This document shows, in pieces, positions 55,833-64,000 of a stretch of DNA of 64,000 nt. The position numbers were made by a program, and so were the translations under genes. Source of the stretch: Aquimarina spinulae (lineage in GTDB: Bacteria; Bacteroidota; Bacteroidia; Flavobacteriales; Flavobacteriaceae); the NCBI RefSeq assembly GCF_943373825.1, contig NZ_CALSBP010000002.1:2965501-3029500 (forward strand). Direction: 5' to 3'. Within the stretch, counting starts at the first letter, position 1; every line of letters begins with the position of its first letter. The notes under the pieces were generated by a model. The model searched no databases. It saw nothing but the letters and a program-made list of their open reading frames with translations, and had not been told where the DNA came from.

Positions 55833-56420
55833 CTACAAGAAATTAGGTATAAATGACATGGTAAGAATATTTTTATTATTTAACTGAATGGTATTTTTAG
55901 AGATGATAAAAATGTTAATTGCTAAACAGAATAAGTAAACGATTAGAGCGATATAGAGTCCATCTCCAGCATTTCCTGTGATAAGATTATTAAGGAAAAC
56001 GACCAGAAAGAAGGAGAATATGGTAGCTACTGTCCAAATGATTTGAAAACTAATTATTTTACCTCCTAAGTGTTTTAAATCTTTTAATGTTCCGTTTAGT
56101 TTCCAAATCATAAGCGGAATAATGATATTACCTAAAGGGATAATTAATGTCGCTAGAATAGATAAATTCATTTTTTTAAGAATAGATATTTCATTTGCTA
56201 AATTCTGTATGTTGGGTTTTTTAACGGTCAAATTAGAAATATCTATATCTAGTTTTTTTGCTAGCGTTTGTAGCGTAAAAAGACGTGGTGTAACCGTACC
56301 TTTTTCAATTCGCTGTATGGTTCTAAGAGAAATATTTGACATTTCGGCTAATGCTTCTTGAGATAAACCTTTGGCCAAACGAGCTTCTTTAACTTTTTCT
56401 TTTACCGTTATTGTATCCAT
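55833..56420 (-). CDS. XRE-family HTH regulator with membrane domain
   Basis: 195 residues. HTH_3 domain ~5-60 (ARLAKGLSQEALAEMSNISLRTIQRIEKG), then a helical hydrophobic region with about four TM segments (~83-110, 117-145, 152-175 and the C-terminus) resembling DUF4870-type membrane domains. A membrane-tethered transcription factor is a known architecture in Bacteroidetes. TTCTTATGTCA motifs before its own gene and before the next gene downstream suggest autoregulation and control of the hydrolase. Confidence 0.85.
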   Translation of the reverse strand: MDTITVKEKVKEARLAKGLSQEALAEMSNISLRTIQRIEKGTVTPRLFTLQTLAKKLDIDISNLTVKKPNIQNLANEISILKKMNLSILATLIIPLGNIIIPLMIWKLNGTLKDLKHLGGKIISFQIIWTVATIFSFFLVVFLNNLITGNAGDGLYIALIVYLFCLAINIFIISKNTIQLNNKNILTMSFIPNFL

Positions 56421-56502
56421 GGTGTTGTTTTAAGTCTCCTTATGTTCTTATGTCAAAAACATAGGTTTTGAAGTGACTTTTTTTAATTCTAAGCAGTTTA
56501 AT

Positions 56503-56943
56503 TTAAGGTTTATCTGGTGTTCGTTCAAATATTTTTTGTTCTTTTTTCTCGATATAATTCTGATTTAAATAAAACTGATGAGCAGATTCTCTTTTCACAT
56601 TACATCTTACCCTAACGGTTTTATAATCATTAGCGTGACTTTCTAGATACTCGATCAAAGTACTGGCAACTCCATTCCTTCTATACTCTTTTCTAACGAT
56701 AAGTCCTCCGATTTCCAAAAAAGGAGAAGATGTTAATCTAATCGAAATAAACCCATGTATATATCCAATAACTATTGTATTTAAAACAGCTACAAATGCA
56801 AAATGATCTTTATTAGAATTTATTAAAGTGATCTGTTTTGTAATTAAAGATTCATCAATTTGATAGCCAAGTTGTACAGAAAGTTCAGCTATTGAAAATG
56901 CATCAGATTTTCGTAATTCTCTTATTTTAATTTCTTCAGGCAT
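56503..56943 (-). CDS. GNAT-family N-acetyltransferase
   Basis: 146 residues. Motif A GGLIVRKEYRRNGVASTLIEYL with RRNGVA loop, and CNVKRESAHQFYLNQNYIEKK at the end. The sequence resembles GNATs annotated as aminoglycoside-type but there is no basis for a resistance claim. Encoded 17 bp after the SRPBCC gene and probably in the arsR-SRPBCC operon. Confidence 0.9.
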   Translation of the reverse strand: MPEEIKIRELRKSDAFSIAELSVQLGYQIDESLITKQITLINSNKDHFAFVAVLNTIVIGYIHGFISIRLTSSPFLEIGGLIVRKEYRRNGVASTLIEYLESHANDYKTVRVRCNVKRESAHQFYLNQNYIEKKEQKIFERTPDKP

Positions 56944-56960
56944 ATTGTTTATAAAAACGA

Positions 56961-57419
56961 TTATTTTTTTTCAAGAAACTCTCCAAGTCTATCAAAAACA
57001 GATCCCCAACCATTCATGATACCCATTTTTGTTTGTTGCTCGCAATATTCTTCTGTTGGATGTATGACATTAAAAGTAAAATTAGTTTTGTCTCCGTTTT
57101 TTTCAAATAGAGCTTGTATTTCTACACCTTCTGTCATGGGTTTGAAGTTTGCAGATGAGCATATTTTTTCGAGCTCAACAATTTCCAAATACACACCATC
57201 AGAAATGAATTCGTTCCCATCTGGCATTTGCATGGTATATTTCCACTTGCCACCAACTCTAAAATCATGTTCAATTACTTTTGTGTTCATTCCTTTTGGC
57301 CCCCACCATTGAGCGATATGTTCAGGATGAGTCCAGGCTTCCCAAACTAATTTTATAGGTGCATTAAAAGTTCTTTTTAGAGTTACAGTTCGATTGTTTG
57401 CTTCACTTTGATTACTCAT
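56961..57419 (-). CDS. SRPBCC (AHSA1-like) protein
   Basis: 152 residues. START-like fold of the Aha1/CalC group: TLKRTFNAPIKLVWEAWTHP, WWGPKGMNTKV and WGSVFDRLGEFL. Usually paired with an ArsR repressor, as here: its start overlaps the ArsR gene by 8 bp. Likely binds a hydrophobic small molecule; ligand unknown. Confidence 0.92.
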   Translation of the reverse strand: MSNQSEANNRTVTLKRTFNAPIKLVWEAWTHPEHIAQWWGPKGMNTKVIEHDFRVGGKWKYTMQMPDGNEFISDGVYLEIVELEKICSSANFKPMTEGVEIQALFEKNGDKTNFTFNVIHPTEEYCEQQTKMGIMNGWGSVFDRLGEFLEKK

Positions 57420-57741
57420 TTTCTTTATTTTTTGTTTGTAATTTGGTTAAATAATTTTCGAAAGAATCCAGTCTGTCCTCCCATAGATTTCGATATTGTT
57501 CTATCCATAAGAAAGCGGGGATAAGGTTTCTGGGTTGGATTTGGCATAACCGTTCTCTCCCTTGTTTATTAATAGTTATTATTCCACACTCTTTTAATAT
57601 TTTTAAGTGTTTTGAAATTGCAGGACGGCTAACATCAAATTTTTGGGCTACCGTATTTATGGTTAATGTTTCGTCTGCCAGTAACTCTATAATTTCTCTT
57701 CTAACCGGGTCGGCTATTGCTTGAAAGACATCTCTTCTCAT
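57412..57741 (-). CDS. ArsR-family repressor
   Basis: 109 residues from ATG 57741; the frame begins at 57795, but homologous sequence starts at MRRDVFQAIADPVRREIIELL, and an operator-like repeat lies in the excluded stretch. Winged HTH with NTVAQKFDVSRPAISKHLKI. No metal-binding ELCVCDL motif, so it senses something other than arsenic or zinc. Heads the arsR-SRPBCC-GNAT operon. Confidence 0.9.
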   Translation of the reverse strand: MRRDVFQAIADPVRREIIELLADETLTINTVAQKFDVSRPAISKHLKILKECGIITINKQGRERLCQIQPRNLIPAFLWIEQYRNLWEDRLDSFENYLTKLQTKNKENE

Positions 57742-57761
57742 AATTTTAGGTAACTGATTGG

Positions 57762-57779
57762 TTACAAATATAAATGTAA
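57762..57779. promoter_or_regulatory. Operator-like repeat TTACA-N8-TGTAA
   Basis: Imperfect 18-bp palindrome TTACAAATATAAATGTAA, 21 bp upstream of the ArsR start; ArsR-family proteins bind such AT-rich dyads. Confidence 0.5.
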
Positions 57780-57869
57780 TCATTCGGTTACGCAATTTTT
57801 TTATAAGAAATTGTAGTTAACGAATAGAATTAGTTATGAGAGAGTAGTAGTTAAAGCAGAGAGCGGGTA

Positions 57870-58439
57870 TTATTTTTTCTTTGCGATTAACAAAAGAGAA
57901 TCATTATCCTCAAACTCATTATAATCACTGATAGATAGAATGTCAAAATACTTTAGATAGGCTTTTCTAAGTGTTGATCCGTTATGATAATTTACAAAAA
58001 GACCTTTAAAAACTTCAGAACCTTCTCCTTTCCAAAAAGAATGGCATAGTATTCCATTGGAATTTAAAATTTCATATTGCCTTTTAACAGTGTCGATCAA
58101 TTCATTATCATTTAAGTGATGTAATACCTTATTTGAATAAATCCCATCAAATTTTTTATCTGTTTTTAAAGTAATAGCGTCCAACTCAAGGAATTTTCCA
58201 TTAGGATTTTTGGAGATCAGATGATTCAGAAATTCGGTTGAGTTATCAGAACCAGTAATATCATATGATTTGTTTAGGATTTTCCAATCTGTACCAGGGC
58301 CCGAACCAATCTCGAGTACCGTTGAATTGGAAGGCAAAACTTGTTTAAGTTTTTCAATTAAGAATTCTCCATTAACATCTTTTGCTAACCTGATATACTC
58401 TTCGACAGATTCTTTTGTTTTATAATACTTTCCTGTCAT
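57870..58439 (-). CDS. Class I SAM-dependent methyltransferase
   Basis: 189 residues. Motif I VLEIGSGPGT (41-50), acidic DNSTEFLNHL (second strand), DGIYSNKVLHHLND (motif IV region). Small cytosolic enzyme, substrate unknown. 48 bp from the next methyltransferase gene upstream; both may be one transcript. Confidence 0.88.
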   Translation of the reverse strand: MTGKYYKTKESVEEYIRLAKDVNGEFLIEKLKQVLPSNSTVLEIGSGPGTDWKILNKSYDITGSDNSTEFLNHLISKNPNGKFLELDAITLKTDKKFDGIYSNKVLHHLNDNELIDTVKRQYEILNSNGILCHSFWKGEGSEVFKGLFVNYHNGSTLRKAYLKYFDILSISDYNEFEDNDSLLLIAKKK

Positions 58440-58487
58440 GATTAATTGTAAGTTCTAATATACTACAGATGTTATTGGTACTAGTTT

Positions 58488-59312
58488 TTATTTTTTATAG
58501 ACTCCACTCTGAAGGATGATTTTTTCTTCTTTAAGCCCTCTTAATAAATTAGTGATTTTATCTTTTGTAGATGCTCCCATTAAGACATTCAGTCCTAATT
58601 TTGGTGGTCCAAATTGCATTATCTTTTTTAATAAATTCTCAAAGAATATAATTCCGTTAGCAGTTTGGTCAGAAGATCGTTCTTTTTGTAATCCTAATGT
58701 ATGAAGAATAGATTCCATTTTAGAAATTTGTTCAAGAAAACTTATTTTTGATTCATTTGCCCAGGGCATTGGGTAGTCTACTTCGTTATCTCCTTTTTTA
58801 AAAATATCATAATAAATAAAGGTTCCTTTGTTAGTTAATACTCTATCTATTTCAGAGTAGAACTTTAATTTGTCGTTAATGTTCATTTGTACGTGTTGTG
58901 TCCAAACTACATCAAACGATTTGTTTTCAAAAGGTAAATTAGTTGCATCTCCCTGAATAAACTCTGTACTATTATTTAGACCAACAAGTTTAGATAAATT
59001 AGTTGCGGTTTTTATAAACTCTTCAGATAAATCAAGACCAATTGTTTTGCAGTTAAATTCATCAGCCAACATCCTGCACGGTCCCCCAATACCACATCCA
59101 ACATCTAATAGTTTAGCGTTATTTACACTAACTGTTTTTGCTAATTCGCGAGAGACTTCTGCTCCTCTTACATGAAACTCATCGACACTGGCTATATCTT
59201 TTCGGGTAACATTTTCTATGTCGACTCCCATTTCTTTGAGGCGATTTAAAATATCATCATATAAATCAGGTCGATAATAATGGTTTTCAATTTGTGAAGT
59301 TAAAGCCCCCAT
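58488..59312 (-). CDS. SAM-dependent methyltransferase (UbiE/tocopherol-MT-like)
   Basis: 274 residues. LLDVGCGIGG (68-77) is motif I, GLDLSEEFI the adenosyl strand, and GDATNLPFENKSFDVVWTQH motifs II-III. An N-terminal ~60-residue helical part precedes the fold, as in glycine/sarcosine- or tocopherol-type methyltransferases. No pathway context. Confidence 0.88.
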   Translation of the reverse strand: MGALTSQIENHYYRPDLYDDILNRLKEMGVDIENVTRKDIASVDEFHVRGAEVSRELAKTVSVNNAKLLDVGCGIGGPCRMLADEFNCKTIGLDLSEEFIKTATNLSKLVGLNNSTEFIQGDATNLPFENKSFDVVWTQHVQMNINDKLKFYSEIDRVLTNKGTFIYYDIFKKGDNEVDYPMPWANESKISFLEQISKMESILHTLGLQKERSSDQTANGIIFFENLLKKIMQFGPPKLGLNVLMGASTKDKITNLLRGLKEEKIILQSGVYKK

Positions 59313-59445
59313 ATTTCTTGTTTCAAATTAGCGCAAGTGGTTTATCCACTGTTTTGCTGTGTGAGAACTAAGATAGTAAAAAGGAGTGATGTAATAGAAA
59401 ACCATAAAATTGTAAATGCATTACTTTTTGATTTTTCTCGAGAAG

Positions 59446-60837
59446 TTAACAATTTCTGTTCATCCATTCTTTAAAATCAACATACCCTAGTATATGATCA
59501 GGAATTGGATGTTCCTCGAGCTGTTCTTTAAGTATTGCAAAAGCTTTTCTTTTCTCTATAACATCATATTCAACAGTTTTTGATAAAAACTTTAGCACGA
59601 TTTTTTCATAGAAAACTATGTTTTTCTGTTTTTTAAGATGCTTTTTCATAGAGTTTATCAAATATCTTAGCGTAAACCCATTGCCAAGCTCATAGTGAAC
59701 CAATAGGTTTAACCAATAAGTATAAGTGATTAGGTCTTTTCGATCTTTTTTAGTTTGATGATTAAGGATGTCGTTGATCCATTGTAATGCTTTTTTATTA
59801 TCCTTTTTTAAGAAGTAAATATTTGCAAACTGAAAACGAAAAGATAGCCAATAATTATTGGGGACAAGAGTTTTATTTAGCTCAATAAAATTTTGAATTT
59901 CATCAATAATTTCGTGAGTAGTGTGTAGTTCTTTTAGGTTCCTGTGAATTTCAAGTTCTATGTTATAGAGTCTTAGTTTTTCTTTAATCAAAGCTGCAGA
60001 GATAGTCCCAATAGCAAGTGCTTTTTGTTTTAACAGTAAGATTCTTACAAAAGCCTCTTTATATTGTTTTTTAAACACAAGAAAACCAAGAAGGTTATTG
60101 TTTACAGAAAAATACATGGCAAAGTATTCTTTTAGCAATTCAGGGTTTTGTTCCCATTCTTTAATGAGGTCTTCTAGAGTTTGTTTTGCTTTGTCTGTAT
60201 GCTTGGCAAGGAGTTGTTTTCTGTATTTATGCAGTGTTTTAAGGGTTTTGTTTTGTAACGAAACACTTTTTTTATGTGATAATGAGAATTGTGTAGGGTC
60301 TATATTGGCTAGTAGAAGGCTGATATATTCATTGGTGGATTCGAGTGTTTCTTTTTGTTTTTGAATAATAGTTTTAAATGTCTCAAAATCCTGAGGATAT
60401 AATGCTTGGTGTACTTTTCTTTTCCAGTCTTGGATATGAAAAAGTAAAACATCCTGCTGAAAGTTTTTTGCTTTTTTTTCGGCCCGCCTTAATTCACTTA
60501 AACAGATGGTATACTGACCTTTGTGAAATAGGATTTCGACATTGCGAATAATGTCCATAAGCTCTGCGTTTTTTGAAATTCTAGAGTGATAATTCCTTAA
60601 CGATTGAAGAATACGTTGTTTTAGATAGTTTTTTATTGTCGTTAATTGTGTTACAAATGCTTTGTCTTTAAAAAGAGCTTTAATTTGAGCTTCATCATAT
60701 TCTTTTTGAACTTCTATTGCATCAAAAAGATTTAAGTATTCTGAAGATTCATTTCCTTGTGTGCTTAATTTAAAATATCGCTTTTCACTTTTAGACAACG
60801 ATTGGATAAGGTAAAATAATTCTTCGTTTTTCTTCAT
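59446..60837 (-). CDS. Hypothetical all-helical (TPR-like) cytosolic protein
   Basis: 463 residues, highly charged, no signal peptide or TM segment. Helical repeats throughout, e.g. LSELRRAEKKAKNFQ and FANIYFLKKDNKKALQWIND, compatible with a TPR/solenoid scaffold. The N-terminus LFYLIQSLSKSEKRYFKL recurs, from memory, in a Bacteroidetes-specific family of unknown function. Divergent from the VOC gene. Confidence 0.75.
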   Translation of the reverse strand: MKKNEELFYLIQSLSKSEKRYFKLSTQGNESSEYLNLFDAIEVQKEYDEAQIKALFKDKAFVTQLTTIKNYLKQRILQSLRNYHSRISKNAELMDIIRNVEILFHKGQYTICLSELRRAEKKAKNFQQDVLLFHIQDWKRKVHQALYPQDFETFKTIIQKQKETLESTNEYISLLLANIDPTQFSLSHKKSVSLQNKTLKTLHKYRKQLLAKHTDKAKQTLEDLIKEWEQNPELLKEYFAMYFSVNNNLLGFLVFKKQYKEAFVRILLLKQKALAIGTISAALIKEKLRLYNIELEIHRNLKELHTTHEIIDEIQNFIELNKTLVPNNYWLSFRFQFANIYFLKKDNKKALQWINDILNHQTKKDRKDLITYTYWLNLLVHYELGNGFTLRYLINSMKKHLKKQKNIVFYEKIVLKFLSKTVEYDVIEKRKAFAILKEQLEEHPIPDHILGYVDFKEWMNRNC

Positions 60838-60891
60838 TTTAGAAACCTATGTTTTTGTAAAAGTATAATTTTTTTGAGACATAGGATCACT

Positions 60892-60899
60892 TACCTTTG
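60892..60899 (+). promoter_or_regulatory. -7 element TACCTTTG of the VOC gene
   Basis: Perfect TAnnTTTG, 30 bp before ATG; a TTG occurs 15 bp upstream, somewhat close. Confidence 0.5.
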
Positions 60900-60929
60900 A
60901 GATATTAGAAACCAATAAATTATAATATC

Positions 60930-61292
60930 ATGTCAAATGCGATTAGCTGGTTTGAGATACCAAGCACTAATTTTGAAAGAGCAATACAATTTTATAATGC
61001 ACTTTTAGAAGCCGAACTGCAACCTATGGAGATGGATTTTAAAATGGCTTTTTTTCCATATAAAGATGGAGGCGTGGGAGGTTGTATTACTCATGGTAAT
61101 GGCAATAAACCCTCACAAGAAGGTACGTTTGCTTATCTTAATGGTGGTGATGATCTATCTATTCCTTTGGCTAGGGTAGAAAAAGCAGGAGGCAAGATTT
61201 TAATGCCGAAAACTTCACTGGGAGAAAATGGATATATGGCGATTTTCCTGGATTCCGAAGGGAATAGAGTGGCTTTCCATTCTATGAAGTAG
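60930..61292 (+). CDS. VOC-family (glyoxalase-fold) protein
   Basis: 120 residues. One pair of beta-alpha-beta-beta-beta units: ISWFEIPSTNFERAIQFYNALL at the start and GYMAIFLDSEGNRVAFHS at the end, the typical VOC termini. Metal ligands are not all evident (Glu8 and His117 are candidates). Probably a small-molecule-binding or isomerase-like protein; no substrate. A 10-bp perfect hairpin follows it. Confidence 0.88.
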   Translation: MSNAISWFEIPSTNFERAIQFYNALLEAELQPMEMDFKMAFFPYKDGGVGGCITHGNGNKPSQEGTFAYLNGGDDLSIPLARVEKAGGKILMPKTSLGENGYMAIFLDSEGNRVAFHSMK

Positions 61293-61309
61293 TATTTTGT
61301 ATGTTTTGT

Positions 61310-61340
61310 CACATTGAACAAAGTCAAAAGGTTCAATGTG
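61310..61340 (+). terminator. Hairpin between VOC and DUF2461 genes
   Basis: CACATTGAAC, 11-nt loop, GTTCAATGTG, 18 bp after the VOC stop; T-run lacking. It also argues that the next gene starts after it. Confidence 0.55.
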
Positions 61341-61388
61341 GCAAGAGATACTTATTTGTTCTTTTTACTAATTTTAATTACCGTATTG

Positions 61389-62054
61389 ATGCACTATTTT
61401 ACAGAAGATTTTGTAGCTTTTTTTAAAGAGCTGGCAAAGAATAATCACAGGGAATGGTTTCATGAAAATAAAAAAAGATATGAAACCAGTATAAAAAAAC
61501 CTTTTGAGATATTTGTTGGTTCAATGATTAGAGAGATACAACAACTGGAGCCGAATTTGCAAGTTGAACCTAAGGATTGTGTACTTAGAATCAATAGAGA
61601 CATTCGTTTTTCTAAAGATAAGTCTCCTTATAATTTATATTACACGGCTTTTATTTCTAGCAAAGGGCGTAAAGACAAAAGTATCCCTGGTATATTTTTA
61701 CGTTTTTCGCCAGAAATGGTGGGTATCATGGGTGGGTGTTTTAGCCCGTCAAAAGAACAATTACATAATATAAGAGCAACAATTAATAAATCGCCTAAGA
61801 CATTTAGGAATTTATTAGAGGATAAGGATTTTGTGCAGAAATTTGGAGAAATTAGAGGAGAAACAATGAAACGAATCCCCAAAGAATGGCAAGATGCGTG
61901 TAAAAAAGAACCTTTAATTGCTAATAAACAGTTCTATTTTGTTGGAGAAGAAGCCCCTGGCCTGATTAGTAGTGCTACTTTGATCGAAGAAATGATGATG
62001 TATTGGCAAACGATGCGCCCTATTAATGAATATTTATCAAAAGCAATTCAGTAA
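61389..62054 (+). CDS. DUF2461 (TIGR02453) protein
   Basis: 221 residues from ATG 61389; the frame opens at 61314 inside the preceding hairpin, and family members begin as here with HYFTEDFVAFFKEL. Conserved features: NNHREWFHENKKRYE and RINRDIRFSKDKSPYN, GIFLRFSPE. Function unknown, cytosolic, widespread. It is followed after 2 bp by a TfoX-N gene, so the two form an operon. Confidence 0.87.
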   Translation: MHYFTEDFVAFFKELAKNNHREWFHENKKRYETSIKKPFEIFVGSMIREIQQLEPNLQVEPKDCVLRINRDIRFSKDKSPYNLYYTAFISSKGRKDKSIPGIFLRFSPEMVGIMGGCFSPSKEQLHNIRATINKSPKTFRNLLEDKDFVQKFGEIRGETMKRIPKEWQDACKKEPLIANKQFYFVGEEAPGLISSATLIEEMMMYWQTMRPINEYLSKAIQ

Positions 62055-62056
62055 CT

Positions 62057-62416
62057 ATGGCATACAATGAATTTATAGCAGATCGTATTCGGCAGATTTT
62101 TAGAGAACAAAAGGCAGATTTCTATGAAAAGAAAATGATGGGAGGACTATGCTTTATGGTTGATAATAAAATGTGTTGCGGAATCCATTTTAGTAAGAAA
62201 AAGGGAATGGATTTACTAATGGCACGAATAGGAATAGATGCAACCGAAGAAGCTATGAAAAAAGAAGGGTGTCAACCCATGGATTTTACCGGTAGACCTA
62301 TGAAAGGTTTTGTTTTTGTTACACCCGATGGTTTTGATCTGGATAAAGATCTCGAGTATTGGGTGCAATTGTGTTTGGATTTTAACCCTTTTGCAAAAAG
62401 TAGCAAAAAGAAATAA
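62057..62416 (+). CDS. TfoX N-terminal domain protein
   Basis: 119 residues. RIRQIFREQ, YEKKMMGGLCFMVDNKM and the LDLLMARIG-like strand match the TfoX N-domain, which in the Gammaproteobacteria is part of the competence regulator Sxy/TfoX. Alone it is common in many bacteria with unknown role; competence is not implied. Starts 2 bp after the DUF2461 stop. Confidence 0.87.
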   Translation: MAYNEFIADRIRQIFREQKADFYEKKMMGGLCFMVDNKMCCGIHFSKKKGMDLLMARIGIDATEEAMKKEGCQPMDFTGRPMKGFVFVTPDGFDLDKDLEYWVQLCLDFNPFAKSSKKK

Positions 62417-62503
62417 AACCAACCCGAATCATTTAAAATAATTGTATTCTAGCTATTTTTACCAGGGTATAATATCTTAAAATCGGCTTAAAAAAGTAAT
62501 TAT

Positions 62504-62511
62504 TACATTTG
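62504..62511 (+). promoter_or_regulatory. -7 element TACATTTG of the TPR regulator gene
   Basis: Perfect TAnnTTTG 24 bp before ATG 62536; no clear -33 box. Confidence 0.45.
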
Positions 62512-62535
62512 GATAGTTGTACCATATCCAGAATA

Positions 62536-64000
62536 ATGATTTTTTTTAAAAGACTTTTATCAATACCCTTATTTTTTTCTATTGGATTATCTATTTTTTT
62601 GACAACGGCAATGTTTGCTCAGAAAAATAATGTACCAGTATTTGATAGCCTTGTTGGTAAATCCTCTAAAGAATTAGGGGAATTTATAAAGAAATCTACA
62701 CCAGAAGATGCGAAAATTTACGAAATAGCACTTTCTAATCTCAAAAATCAGGATAGCGCCAAGACCAATGAATATTATTATGTAGCACTTTCTTTTTACA
62801 AAACGGGAAACTACGAAAGAAGTGCATATTACTTTAGTCATGCAGCAAAGGCAGCAAAACAAGCAAACTACGAGCTGTTTTTATGTGCTATTTACTTAAA
62901 ACTGGGGAATTCATATCTCAAGGATTGGAAAAATCAAAAAGCGCTAGACTCCTATTACAAGGCTTTGGAAATTGCACAAAAGAATAGAAATATTAAATAT
63001 GAGATTGTTGCAAATTCAGGGATTACCATGATTCGTAGAAGAATGAAGCAATTAGATAAGGCTTTAGAAGTCTGTAAACATTCCTTAAAACTTGCAGAGA
63101 ACTCTTCTTTTAAAAATGGTAAAAACCATGTTAATCTTATCACTATTATTAGCGAAATATACATGGATCAAAAGAAATATGATTCTGTACTTTATTACGC
63201 AGAAATGGGAATTAAACTTAGTGAACCTATAAGTTATCATATTGGAACTATTGATTTATACACTAAAAAAGGAGCAGTGTTTTTTTATAGAAACGATTTA
63301 CCTAAGGCATTCGAGTATTTACATCTGGTAGAAGATATTGCACATACTCATAAGATTAAGCAAAAAAAACCTATACTGAATCTTCATTATTTTCTTGCCC
63401 GTTGTTATTATAAACAAGAAGCATACAGAAAGGCAATTGGATCTTTGGATCGTATATTAAACTTGTTAGAAAAAAAAGATTCAAGAAATGATAGAGTTTT
63501 GGAAACGTATCGACTATTGGCTGACTGTAATGAGGCTATAGGAAATGAGAGAAAATCTAAATACTGGCTTAATAAATATACGATACTTCAGGCTCAATTT
63601 CAGGACGAAAAGGATAAAACTGTTAATAAAATATACAATAAGGATACTCAAGAGCTAGGAGAAACTATAAAGGAGCTCGAGAATAGACAACAAAAAGAAG
63701 TAAGGTATGGTATAATAGTAGTATTGATATTATTAATATCGTTGATAGCAGTTGGAGGATTGTTTTACAGGAAACAAAAAATGAATAAAACTATTTTTAA
63801 CGATTTGATAAATAAAATATCCAATCTGGAGTCTGAACGCAGAACAGAAACAATGGAGTCAAAAGATAGTGCTAAGGAGATTATAATCGATGATGAGAAA
63901 ATCAATAATGTGCTAAAAAGGTTAAACAAATTGGAGGATCAAGAATATTTTTTGAAATCTGATTGTAGCCTAAGTACAATGGCTAAAAAAGTAAAAACAA
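62536..64000 (+). CDS. TPR - transmembrane - AraC-type regulator, 3' end outside window
   Basis: 488 codons are open to the right edge with no stop, so the gene is truncated by the window. Signal-like N-terminus (LFFSIGLSIFLTTAMFAQ, to ~30), then periplasmic TPR-like helices (~60-380; e.g. ALDSYYKALEIAQKN), a coiled segment, one TM helix (~392-412, IIVVLILLISLIAVGGLFY) and a cytosolic tail beginning the helix-turn-helix region: VLKRLNKLEDQEYFLKS followed by CSLSTMAKKVKT, the start of an AraC-type DNA-binding domain. This one-component sensor type is frequent in Flavobacteriaceae. Confidence 0.88.
   Translation, partial: MIFFKRLLSIPLFFSIGLSIFLTTAMFAQKNNVPVFDSLVGKSSKELGEFIKKSTPEDAKIYEIALSNLKNQDSAKTNEYYYVALSFYKTGNYERSAYYFSHAAKAAKQANYELFLCAIYLKLGNSYLKDWKNQKALDSYYKALEIAQKNRNIKYEIVANSGITMIRRRMKQLDKALEVCKHSLKLAENSSFKNGKNHVNLITIISEIYMDQKKYDSVLYYAEMGIKLSEPISYHIGTIDLYTKKGAVFFYRNDLPKAFEYLHLVEDIAHTHKIKQKKPILNLHYFLARCYYKQEAYRKAIGSLDRILNLLEKKDSRNDRVLETYRLLADCNEAIGNERKSKYWLNKYTILQAQFQDEKDKTVNKIYNKDTQELGETIKELENRQQKEVRYGIIVVLILLISLIAVGGLFYRKQKMNKTIFNDLINKISNLESERRTETMESKDSAKEIIIDDEKINNVLKRLNKLEDQEYFLKSDCSLSTMAKKVKT

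Overview
The window looks like chromosome of a marine-type member of the Flavobacteriaceae (Bacteroidetes), plausibly Aquimarina or a close relative. The genus is inference. The reasons are strong AT richness, several secreted proteins ending in a type IX secretion (T9SS) sorting domain, GEVED and FN3 modules, a SusC-like TonB receptor with a carboxypeptidase-regulatory N-terminus, promoters of the TAnnTTTG type, and A-rich translation leaders without Shine-Dalgarno sequences. I see no tRNA, rRNA, CRISPR array, transposase or phage gene.

Layout. 1-8.5 kb: ABC-type export and permease genes, including a MacB/LolD-like ATPase and an ATPase plus a permease fused to an M1 aminopeptidase. 8.8-15.3 kb: housekeeping and stress genes (hemB, a TerB-like protein, a monoheme cytochrome lipoprotein with an exported DinB-fold protein, a CNNM/CBS protein, ogt, a serine hydrolase, a PolB-like 3'-5' exonuclease). 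15.7-27.5 kb: three large minus-strand T9SS cargo genes (M14 carboxypeptidase, S8 subtilase, Asp-box propeller with chitin-binding module). They share nearly identical C-terminal modules, and two of them share their flanks. 28-41.6 kb: YheT-like hydrolase, bestrophin, thioesterase, DMT exporter, ArsC-like protein, DinB protein, metB, gdhA, recO, a TonB receptor, a HAD phosphatase and small exported proteins. 42-45.1 kb: a metzincin-type T9SS protease with four tandem FN3 repeats, the first three almost identical in DNA. 45.3-48 kb: modA-mop-modB-modC molybdate uptake operon.

48.1-60.8 kb: a long run of minus-strand accessory genes that pairs small regulators (Crp/Fnr, two TetR, XRE, ArsR) with enzymes (GNATs, MBL-fold, alpha/beta hydrolase, class C beta-lactamase-like hydrolase, SRPBCC, two methyltransferases). 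Several have visible palindromic operators. It also holds a secreted protein with an apparent caspase-like His/Cys dyad. 60.9-64 kb: VOC, DUF2461 and TfoX-N genes and the start of a TPR/membrane/AraC-type regulator cut by the window edge.

The most unusual material is the T9SS cargo array: gene-conversion-like module sharing, duplicated promoter blocks with a TGCAAC-N3-GTTGCA palindrome, an orphan leader carrying a vestigial start codon, and a shared A/C-rich leader motif. Next come the caspase-like secreted protein and the operator arrays of the accessory run.
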